A DNA stretch of 64,000 nucleotides from Mesoflavibacter sp. Its GTDB lineage: Bacteria > Pseudomonadota > Alphaproteobacteria > UBA8366 > Aestuariispiraceae. Within the stretch, counting starts at the first letter, position 1. Each line of letters starts with the position of its first letter. This document shows positions 15,001-27,000 of the stretch, in pieces. A program made the translations under genes and the position numbers. The DNA is taken from contig CP051228.1 in NCBI GenBank assembly GCA_017792345.1, positions 3,068,148 to 3,132,147 of the forward strand. The letters run 5' to 3'. Below the pieces are notes generated by a model that had not been told where the DNA came from, ran no database searches, and was given only the letters and a program-made list of their open reading frames with translations.

Positions 15001-18000
15001 GGCACGGACGGCAGCCAGTCGACCTCGGTCTCCGGCGATCTGGGCTTCGGGTCCGGCGCCGTCATCGCCATCGATTACGGCGCGGACGGTCCGGCGGCGG
15101 GTGCCCCGGCGGGGATCGGCTACAGCGATCTGGACTTCACCATCGAAGGTCCGGCGGGGCTGACCTCGCAGGGCGAAGCGGTGACCTACAGCCAGAACGG
15201 CAACGTGCTGACCGCCGAAGCGGGCGGCCGCACGGTCTTCACGGTCGCACTGAACGCCGATGGCAGCTTCACCTTCGACCTGCAGGACAGTCTGGACCAC
15301 GCCGACGGCGCGGGTCAGAACGCCATGGATCTCGGCTTCACCCTGACCGGCGTGCCCAGCGCGGCTGCGATTGCCGCGGCGGTCGACGGTGACGGCGACC
15401 CGGTCCAGGGCCTGGATACGGCGAGCGTGACGCAGACGATCTCGGTTTCCGTTGTCGACGACGTGCCGGTTGCCACGGCCAACGACCTGACCGGCGAGCC
15501 GGAAATCGTCACCGTGACGATCACGGCCGAGAATTACAGCGAAACCGATACCGGCTTCACGGTGACGGGCCGCCAGATCAATCCGGATGGCACGCTGACC
15601 GACAAGTCGGGTGCCCTGGTGTCGACCAATGCCAATCCCCCGGGCTTCGGCGTGACGGGTGCGGCCTCGGGTGCAGACTCCGAAATCGGCTACAGCGACA
15701 ATCACGGCATCTCGGAAGAGCTGCATATCGACTTCGATACGCCGATCACCGAGGTCACGATCTCCTATTCCTGGATGAACAGTCAGGAAGACGGCACCTA
15801 CACCCTGTACCGCGACGGCCAGCCGGTCGGCACGGCCACGGTGGACGGGGTGACCGACCAGATCGACGCGGCCTTCACGGCCACGGCCGATGACGGCGGT
15901 CCGTTCGACAGCATCGTGTTCACGGCGCCGAGCGGCGGCGGGCACGACTTCCTGGTCCATTCGGTGCAGTTCCAGCAGACCGTTACCGGCGGCGGCGTCG
16001 TCGCCGAGCAGGTCACGCTGGACGAAGACGACCTGATCGACGGGTCCGATCTGGACAAGGAAGGTCTGACGGCGAACGGCAACCTGAACCTCGCGGGCGA
16101 GGAACTGGTGACGATCGATTATGGCGCGGATGGCCCGGCCGACGGCGCGCCGACGGGTCTGGGCTATGGCGATCTGACCTTCACCATCGACGGTCCTGCG
16201 GGCCTGACGTCTCAGGGCGAAGCGATCACCTATGACAATTCGACGCCGGGCGAACTGGTGGCGACGGCGGGTGGCCGCGAAGTGTTCACGGTGACGCTGA
16301 ACGCGGACGGCAGCTTCTCCTTCACCCTGAAGGACACGATCGACCACGCCACGGGTGCGGGCGAGAATGTGCAGGCCCTGACCTTCGGCCTGACCGGCGT
16401 TCCGAATGCGGGCGCGATCACCGACTACGATCTGGATCCGGCCTCGTTCGACGGGGTGGCGTTCACGCACAGCTTCCAGGTCAATGTGGTCGACGACGTG
16501 CCGACGGCGGTGGATGACAGCGCCGGTCCGGTGGAAGAAGGCCACTCGGTGTCGGGCAACGTCATGACGTCGAACGACACGGAAGGCGCCGACGGCGCGA
16601 CGGTCACGTCCTTCACCTACAAGGATGCGAACGGCCAGACCGTTTCCGTCACCGTCGATCCGCAGAATGGCGGGACGGCGACGACGGAAGCCGGCACGCT
16701 GACGGTGATGGCCGACGGCAGCTACACCTTCACCGCCAATGGCGATGTGGTGAGCGGCGGCGACACCCATGTGGAAAACTTCGGCTACACGCTGACGGAT
16801 GCGGATGGCGACACGTCCTCCGCGACCCTGAGTGTCACGATCACCGACGATGACGAGCCGGAAATCGAAATCTTCTATCCGGGCGACGACGATCCCAACA
16901 TGGGACCGGACGGTGCCTTCGTGGATGAGGACGATCTGGGCGTCGAGGCCGGCGATACCGACCAGGGCACGGATCAGAACCAGCCTTCTTCGGTCAGTGG
17001 CGATATCCAGCTGACGTTGGGCGAAGACGGCTTCGGGTCGATCGCTCTGTCGGTTCCGGCGGAACTCGAGGGGCGGAATCTGACTTCGGGCGGCCAGCCG
17101 GTCAGCTACGAAGTGTCGGGCGATGGCATGACCATCACGGCGTCGGCCGATGGCGAGACCGTCTTCACCATGACCCTGACGGGCAATGCGACGGACGGCT
17201 TTGGCTGGACCTTCGATCTGACGGGCAATCTCGACCATGCCGCGGGCCAGGGCGAGAACCTGATCGCCGACCTGCCGTTCACCGTCACGGTGACCGACAG
17301 CGATGGGGATGCGGCCTCCGGCTCGATCCTGGTCGACGTGAAGGACGATGTGCCGGTCGCGACCGCGAACACCGTTCCGGTCGGCGGCAATGAAGAGCAG
17401 ATCATCCAGGTCACGAATATGGGCCAGGAGAGCGCGGCCTATAACAACACCTACGGCTACTATGTGAAGGGCCCGAACGGCGAGCCGACCGAAGGCAAGA
17501 TCATCTTCGCCAACACCAAGCAGGATATCGGCGAGACCTACACGATCGAAGGTCACGACGCGGCGGATATCGGCTTCTTCGTGATCTCGAACGGGGCGTC
17601 GCTGAACGGCGGCATCTCGAACGGGATGACGGTGACCTTCGAACAGGACAATAGCGGCGAATGGCATGCGGTGGCCGATGGCGGACGTCTGTCCGGCCAG
17701 GGCGATCCGGTCCTGTTCGACGACCCGGCGCTGAATGAGAACAACTTCGACTACACGGTCGACAACCAGGTCGTCGGCAACCAGAACTGGGAAGACATCC
17801 CGGGCGGCGGCGACAACGACTTCAACGACGTCAACATCAACGTCGAGGTCTTCACCTCGACGACGATCCCGACGGTCGACGAAGACGACCTGGCCGACGG
17901 CAGCAGCCCGGATGCCGGTGCCCTTGCGGTCAACGGCAATCTCGGCCTGGCGGGCGAGGAGCTGATCAGCATCGACTACGGCGCCGATGGTGCCGCGGCC

Positions 18001-21000
18001 GGCGCCCCGACGGGCCTGGGCTACAGCGACCTGACCTTCACCATCGAAGGTCCGGCGGGCCTGACCTCTCAGGGCGATGCGGTCACGTATCAGCAGAATG
18101 GCGACGTTCTGACGGCCACGGCCGGCGGGCGCGACGTCTTCACGGTTCAGCTCAATGCCGACGGCACCTTCACCTTCACGCTGAAAGGGTCGATCGACCA
18201 TCAGAATGGGGCCGGTCAGAACGTCCAGGCGTTGACCTTCGGGTTGATCGGGATCCCGACCGCCGCCGCGGCGGCCGCGGCCGAAGATTTCGACTTCGAC
18301 CCGGCCTCCTTCGACGGGGTGCAGTTCAGCCACAGCTTCCAGGTCAACGTGATCGACGACGTGCCGCTGGCGGTCGATGACGGCCAGGTCACGCTGGACG
18401 AGGGCGGGGTGACCGTCACCGGCCAGCTGATGGGCAATGACGTGGCGGGCGCGGACGGCGCATCGGTCACCTCCTTCACCTACACCGACGTCAATGGCGA
18501 TACGCAGACCGGTGCCGTCGGTCAGGAGGTCCAGACCGAACACGGTACCCTGACCGTTCAGGCGGATGGCAGCTACAGCTACACGTCCAACACGTCGGTC
18601 GATAATCCGAACGGCGATGCCGTGACGGATGCGATCACCTACACGATCACCGATGCGGACGGCGATACGTCCTCGGCGACGCACAGCTTCGAAATTGAAG
18701 ACACGCTGCCGCAACTGTCGCTGCAGATCGGCCCGGCGGAAGGCTATGAGGATCAGCCGATCGGCCTGTCCATCTCGGCCGATCTGGCCCAGGCCAACAA
18801 TGCGGTGACGGTGGGCGTCACGCTGGGCAATGTGCCGACCGACGCGGTGCTGGTCACCGGAACGGGTCAGACCCTGACCGGTTCGTCCAGCTACGCGCTG
18901 ACGCCGGACGACCTGGAAGGTCTGACCATCCAGGCTGGCCAGCATTCGGCGGACGATTTCGGGATCACGGTGACGGCGACGGCGACCCATTCGGTCACCG
19001 GCGAGACCTTCACCACGGACCCGATGCCGCTGCCGGTTACGGTCCATGAAATCGCTGACGGCCCGACCCTCAGCGTGACCGCCGACGTGGTTGCGGTGGG
19101 CGACGAAGGCACCGACGACATCCTGATCGGCGGCGCCGGCAGCGATACGCTGCTGGGCGGCGCGGGCGACGATACGATCGACGGCCAGGGCGGCAACGAC
19201 CTGCTGATCGGTGACGAGTATGACGGCTTCATGTCCGCCGCGCTCAATATCGGCGTCGGCCTGATCGATCAGGACGGGTCCGAAGTGGCCTCCCTGACCC
19301 TCAGCGGCCTGCCGGAAGGTGCGACGCTCAGCTCCGACAACGGTGCGATCACCATCACAAACGGCACGGCGCAGCTGTCCGTCGCGGACTTGCAGGGTCT
19401 GACGGTCACCTTCCCGGCCGGGACGGACGCGTTCGACATCACGGTTTCGGCGCGGACGGTCGACACGGATGCGGATGACAACACCACCGACACGTCGGCG
19501 GATGTGGTCCAGACCATCAGCGTCAGCCTGCCGGGCGGCGACGGCTACGGGGACGATACGATCACCGGCGGGGCCGGCGACGACACGATCTACGGCAACC
19601 GCGGCGACGATGTCCTGTATGGCGACGGGCCGGATGCCTGCCCGCCGGATCATGAAATCGTCAACGGCTCGCAGCAGGTCTATGTCACCGACCGGGGTCC
19701 GTTCCTCTCCATCGGCGAGGACAGCGGTTCGGGCGATATCGGCGAACCGGGCGAGGCGGGTCACGTCTCCGAAGGCGGCTTCACGATCACCGGCACGCTG
19801 GGCGGCGTCGGCGCGGGCGTGGTCACGTCGATCACCTACACCGCCGAAAGCGGCCAGGCTCTGACGGCCTTGGTTGATGCGACCAACGGCGTCACGGTCG
19901 ACACCAAGTACGGGATGCTGACGGTCAATGCCGACGGCAGCTTCAGCTACACGTCCGACCATGACGAAGATCACGGTGCCAGCGGCGCGCCGCTGCCGGA
20001 TCCGTTCTCCTTCACGGCGACGGTTCCGACCTCCGGCGGCACGACGGGCGGCGGGCTGACCGTCGGCGAGAACGATTTCGTCGACGATGGCAGCATGAAC
20101 CATCACGGCACGTCGGGTTCCGACACCTTCGTGGTCGATCGCGATCTGAAGATGAACGAAAACTTCCAGATGGGCGACGGCAACGACGTTCTGATCGTCA
20201 ACGGCGACACCAATCAGGGCAACAACCTGAACATGGGCGACGGCAATGACAGCGTGAACCCGGGCGAGAACATCCAGGGCAATACCGCGGTCGATGGCGG
20301 GGCCGGCGACGACGTGCTGTATCTCAGCAAGGCGTCGACGTCCTATCAGTTCCAGAACTTCACGAACAATAACGGGTCCATCAACACGCAGGTCATCGAC
20401 CTCGACACCGGCAAGATGCTGACGGTGAACAATGTCGAAGCCATCGCCTTCGCGGACGGCCATATCGTCGGCAACGCCGATCTGGTCCAGACGGGCGGCG
20501 GTCAGCCGCCGGCGGACACCTTCAACGACACGATCTATGGCGAGGAAGGCAACGACCAGCTCTATGGTGAAAAGGGCAACGACATCCTGCGCGGCGGTGC
20601 CGACAGCGACACGGTCGACGGCGGCAAGGGCATCGACGATGTCCATGCCGGGTCGGAAGACGACCTTGGCCTGTTCACGGTCGGCGAAGGCGGCGTCGGG
20701 GAGCGGTATGACGGCGGCACGGGTACGGATACGCTGCGCATCAAGTACAGCGCGGCGGACCTGGAAAACCCGGCCATCGTTCAGGAACTGCGCGAAATTC
20801 AGCAGTTCATCGCCGACAACTCCAACCCGCTGACCGACAGCGGGGCCGAGCGGACCTTCTCCGCCCTGGGCATCACCGTCCAGGATTGGGAAGACGTCCA
20901 GCTTGACGGCCCGCCGCTGCCGGATCCGGTGGATGCGAACGACGATACGGCTTCGGTGGTCGAAGGCGGTCAGACCGTCACGGGCAACGTGCTCAGCAAC

Positions 21001-24000
21001 GACGACACCGGCGGCGGTCAGATCACGTCCTTCACCTACACGAAGGAAGACGGCTCCACCGGCACGGCGTCGGCGGGCGATACGGTCGACACGGTTTACG
21101 GTCAGCTGACGGTCCAGGCGGATGGCAGCTACACCTACACGTCCGACCCGTCCGAGGATCACAGCGGCGGCGGCCTGAGCGAGGCCGTCACCTACACCGT
21201 GACCAATCAGTACGGCAGCGACGATGCCACGCTGACGATCAATGTCGGCGACACGGTTCCGGTCGCGGTCAATGACGTCAACAGCACGGTCGAGGGCGGT
21301 CAGGCCGTCACCGGCAACCTGCTGGCGAATGACGATCTGGGCGCCGACGGCTCGACCCTGACCTCGTTCACCTATACGGATGCGAATGGCAACCAGCAGA
21401 CGGGCGTACCCGGCTCGACGGTTACGACCCAGACCGGGACGCTGACGGTTCAGGCCAACGGGACGTACAGCTTCACGGCCAATGCCAGCATCGACCATTC
21501 GACGAACGGTCAGACCGAGCAGGAGGTCTTCTCCTACACGATCACCGACGGCGACGGCGACATGTCGACCGCGACGGCGACCATCAACATAGCGGATACC
21601 AACCCGGATCTGGATGTGACGGCGTCGGGCGGCGGCTATGAGGATCAGTGGGTCCCGCTGGACATCACCTACACCGCGACGGGCGAAGGTCCGGGCGATG
21701 TGTCCTTCACCCTGTCCGGCGTGCCGGCCGGGGCGACCCTGAATGCCGGAACGGAAGTCTCGGCGGGCGTCTGGAGCCTGACCGAAGCCGATCTGGACGG
21801 TCTGGCCCTGCGGGCGACGGAAGACTTCTCCGGCGAGATTTCGCTGACGCTGACCGCGGATACCACCGATGTCGACGGCGACACCGCCTCCGACAGCGAG
21901 ACCTTCACGGTCTTCGTGGCCCCGGTCGTCGACGAAATCGATCTGGAAGTCGAAGACGCCACGGCCGCGCCGTGCGACGATCCGACCGAGCCGGGCGAAG
22001 GGCTGCGCGTGACCAATATGGGTCAGGAAAGCGCCGCCTATCACAACACCTACGGCTACTTCATCATCGGTGCGGGCGGCGTCCCGACCGTCGGTCAGAT
22101 CCTGTTCGCCAACACGAAGCAGGAAATCGGCGTCACCAAGGAAATCGAAGGCGTCGACCCGGACAGCGTCGGCTTCTTCGTGATCTCCAACGGCGCCAGC
22201 CTGAACCCGGGCCTGGCCAACGGGACGGAAATCACCTTCCAGCAGAACGGCAGCGGCAATTGGGTTGCCCATACGGCGAACGGCCCGCTGTCCGGTCAGG
22301 GCGATCCGGTGATCTTCTCGACGCCGGGCCTGAACGAAGGCAATTTCGACTACACCCAGGACAACGCCGTTGTCGGCAACCAGAACTGGGAGGATATCCC
22401 GGGCGGCGGCGACAACGACTTCAACGACGTCAACATGGATGTCGAGCGGTATACGATCGACGCGCCGGATAATGGCGGCGTGACGGCGGATATCTCCGGC
22501 ACGGTGGGCGACGATGTCCTGACCGGTACGGCGGATGACGAGGTCATCGCCGGCGGTGACGGCAACGACACCATCATCGGCATGGGCGGCGACGACACGA
22601 TCCTGGGTCAGGGCGGTCAGGATGTCCTGTACGGCGATGGCGGTCCGGATGCGGATGGCGATGGGGTCGTGGTGGTCGGTCAGCCGACCGTCGTGTTCCA
22701 GACGTCGTTCGAGACCATGCCGGGCGATGTCCAGCAGTCGAATCCGAGCTACTTCGCGCAGAGCATCGAAGGCTGGACCACTACGGCGGAAGACGTCGAG
22801 ATCTGGACCGACAATCTGGTCCGCGATCTGGGCGATCAGCCGGATGGCAAGACCTCGGCGGCGGACGGTCACAACTTCGTCGAACTGAACAACGTCACCA
22901 GCGATGTCTACTCCGACTCGGACGGCATCTACCGCGACGTTCCGACCGAAGCGGGCAAGGTCTATGAACTGACCTTCAGCTACTCCGGCCGGCCGGGTTA
23001 TGACGAGACCGTCAACAAGATGCTGGTGTCGGTCAACGGCAACACGCTGGGCGATTACAGCCACGACATGGAGAACCAGACGAACCACGACTGGCAGACG
23101 GTGACGGTGACCTTCACCGGCAACGGCTCGCCGATGCGGATCATGTTCGTCGAAAACTCCGACAACGATCAGGCCTATGGCCGCGGCATGTCGCTGGACA
23201 ACATCATCCTGACGGATACCGGCACGAAGATCGTGTCCGATATCGAGGGCGACAGCTTCAACGACACGATCTACGGCGGGGCCGACAACGACCAGATCTA
23301 CGGTCAGCAGGGCGACGACGTGATCTATGGCGATGACCCGCTGGGTCAGGACTATGACGGCTGCTTCACGGCGCCGGTGTCGATCACCGTCGGTGACAAC
23401 GATATCGACGGGTCCGAAGTCCTGACGGTCGAGATCGGCAACGTTCCGCAGGGTGCGACGCTGTTCAACACGGCAGGCGACACCTTCTCGGGCTCGCAGG
23501 TCCACGTCCTGACGCCGGATCAGTTGGAAGGGCTGCAGATCCGGGTGCCGAACGGCACGGGCGACTTCACCCTGTCGGTCGAAGTCACCTCGCTGGATAC
23601 CGATCCGGACCGGGGCGAGACCGATACCGGCACGGTGTCGGCCACGATCGATATCGACATTCCGGACACGTCGGGCGGAACCGGCGTCCCGGGCGACGAT
23701 ACGATCTATGGCGGCAGCGGTGCGGACACGATCTACGGTCAGCAGGGCGACGACATCATCTATGGCGATAACGGGCCTGGCATGCAGGCCCCTGGCGGCG
23801 GCACGCCTCCGCCTCCGCCGGAACCGGTCGAGACGACCTTCACGCTGACCACGCCGTCCTATAAGGATGATCCGCTGAACCTGTATCCCAGCAGTGGCGA
23901 CGCCTATGCCAAGGGCTACACCGAAAGCGGCGCCTATGTCGTCAAGATCGGCGGCTTGGACGATTGCGACATCTGCAACATGGCGGGCGGCTTCACATCG

Positions 24001-27000
24001 TCCTTCAATGTGGCCGATGGGGCGTCGGACGGAACCCTGACCTTCACCTACCGGATGACCTTCTCGCGAGACTATGAGTCGAACGAGCATGGCGAAGTCT
24101 GGGTCGCGATCGACGGCCAGAAGGTGCTGATCGACGGCAAGGACTATGTCCAGAAGGTAAGCGGCGACGGCAACGGCGGCAGCGACTATGACAGCGGCTG
24201 GAAGACCGTCACGATCGACATCGGCGATCTGCCGGCCGGGGCGCATACCGTCACGCTGGGTGGCTACAACAACTCGAAGACCACCCAGAGCGAGGAGATG
24301 ACCGTCCGGTTCAAGGACATCGAAGTCTCCGGCATGGTCGGTGGCGAAATCGACGGCGGCGACACGAACGGCGTCGAGGCGATCTTCCACTTCGACATGA
24401 ACGACGTCACCTGGAGCTCGAACGAGACCGTCACCGATACGGTCCAGGGTCTGACGGGCACCGCCAAGGGCGATACCGGCTCGACCACGGGTCCGGACGG
24501 CAAGGCAGCTCAGCTCGACGGTTCCGGCGACTACATCAAGGTGCCGCATGACGCCTCGATGGAGACCGAAACCGGGACGTTCACCATCGACTTCCTGGCC
24601 TGGAACAACGGGACCATGGCGTCGAAGGACTCGTCCGGTTACGACGACGGCGGCCATTTCGACATGGAGATCAACGACAGCCGCCAGGTCAGCCTGCGCA
24701 TCCAGACGGAAAACGAGACCTTCTATCTGAAGGGCGGCAACATCGATTACCAAAACTGGCACAACGCCACGGTGACCTGGGACGGCTCCAAAGTGTCGCT
24801 CTATGTCGACGGTAATCTGGTCGATAGCGTTCAGTCCGACTGGAACATGGTCGAGAACCAGAATCCGTGGACCTTCGGCGCCAGCCAGACCCATAGCGGC
24901 GACAACACCGCCGACAATCTGCGGGACTACTTCAACGGCAAGATCGACAGCCCGGCGCTGTTCGATGGGGCGTTGACCGCGGATCAGGTGGCGTCGATGG
25001 TCGATAACGGCACCGGCTACTTCATCGAGAACATCGACGACCTGACTTCGGGCGGCACGGAGACGCTGTCGCTCGACATCACCGGCACCAACGTCAACAC
25101 CTCGGCCGTTGTCACGGCTTGGGACGACGCCGGGGTCACGCTGCAGGCGCTGCGCTACAATGCCGGCACCGACAGCTATTCCGACGCGCCGTTCTCGACG
25201 AAGAATGTCAGCTTCACCATCAATTCGAGCCACACCGCCGACGCCAGCATCCACGGCACGTATAACTACGCCGGGATCGCGGTCGGGGGCGGCATCGACG
25301 GTGGCGAGATCGACACCCAGGACGGCAGTGACGATACCGGTACCGAGGTCATGCGGATGACCTTCGATACGGCAATGGACTCCGTCACGGTCACCTTGTC
25401 CGCCCTGTTCGACGGCGAATCCCAGATCACCGCGGATCACGGTCCGTTCGATCCGGGCTACCTGGAACAGGCCCGCTGGGTCGCCTACGGCCCCGACGGT
25501 CAGTCCGCCACCGGCGTGATCAACGGCACGGTGAACGGTCTGGTCAGCGCCAAGATCGACACCAACTTCCCGATCACCAAGCTGGAACTGACGCCGGTCG
25601 ATGACGGCGCCGGTCAAAGCGGCCACAATTCCGACTTCCTGCTGAAGGGGATCGTGGCGGTGCCGGTCGGGTCGGATGTGCCGGATACGCCGGATGGGGA
25701 TGTGTCCTACAACGACGTCATCCATGGCGGCACGGGCAATGACCAGATCCATGGCCAGTACGGCAACGACTTCCTGCAAGGCGGGTCGGGCAACGACATC
25801 GTCTCGGGCGGCGCGGGTCGCGACTGGATCATGGGCGGCACGGATAGCGGTTCCGCCACCACGGCGCCGCAGGCGATCACCGTCACCTTCCAGGGCACGG
25901 ATGCCGGCTATTCCAACTCGGTCGGCTACTATGTCCTGGACGATGAGGGCACGCCGGAAACCGGTGAGGTCATCTGGGCCAACCTGCATCAGACCGATGT
26001 CGGTTCGACTCATACGATCCTGCTGGACGGCTTCGACCAGGATGATATCGGCTTCTTCCTGATCCCGGATGGCGGCGACATGAATGCCGGCCTTGCGGAC
26101 GGGACGGTCGTGACCTTCGGCGAGAATACGGACGGTTCGGTTACGGTCTATGCCGACGGCCAGGCTCTGCAGGGGCAGGACGCGAATGCGTACTTCTCAA
26201 ACCCGCCGACCCTGAACCCCGACGGCGTGAACCATACCCAGATCACGGAGATCGCGGACGGCGTCGGCCTGACCATCAACACCGACGGCAAGAACGGCGT
26301 TCTCAGCACGGACGATGTCGGGTTCTCGGGTCAGAAGGTCACCGTCGAAGTCGGCTTCAAGTCGACGGAGCTGGGCAATGACTTCACGCCGCTGCTGTCC
26401 TACTCGGCCGGCCGCAACAACGGGAACGAGTTCACCATCGGGGCGCAGAACGGTGTCCTGACGATCCTCGTCGCCGGTGTCTCCGTCGCCACGAACATCC
26501 TGGCCTCCGGCCTGTTCGATGGGGACGAGCACATGGTCTCGGCCAGCTGGGACGGCACCAACGGCAACCTGAAGGTCTATGTCGACGGTGTCGAAGGCTT
26601 CGCGACCACGGGTATCGCCCAGGGTCAGTCGATCCAGGGCGGCGGCACGCTGGTCTTCGGGCAGGAGCAGGACAGCAACGGCGGCGGTTACGACAGCGAT
26701 CAGGTCTTCTCGGGTACCTATACCCAGGCGCGCCTGTTCGACGATCTGCGGGACCCGGTCGAAATCGCCCAGAATGCGGGCGAGCCCCTGCCGGATGACG
26801 CCGACAATGTCGTCGCCGACTATCGCTTCGGCGGCTATGACACCGGCAGCAAGACGGTCGAGGATGTTTCCGGCAACGGCAACGACCTCAGCTACGGCAC
26901 GGTGTCCGGCTTCCAGTCCTCCAGCGATCCGGAAGTGGTCGTGGGTGGCTCCGGCGAGACGCTGATCGGCTTCGAAGACCTGCTGAACGGTGGCGATCAG

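Noticed and set aside
4162-26013. 7,283-codon minus-strand open frame
   Set aside because: It lies in register with the adhesin codons and exists only because TTA, CTA and TCA are avoided. Its translation is Arg/Val/Gly/Asp/Ile-rich with no domain pattern.
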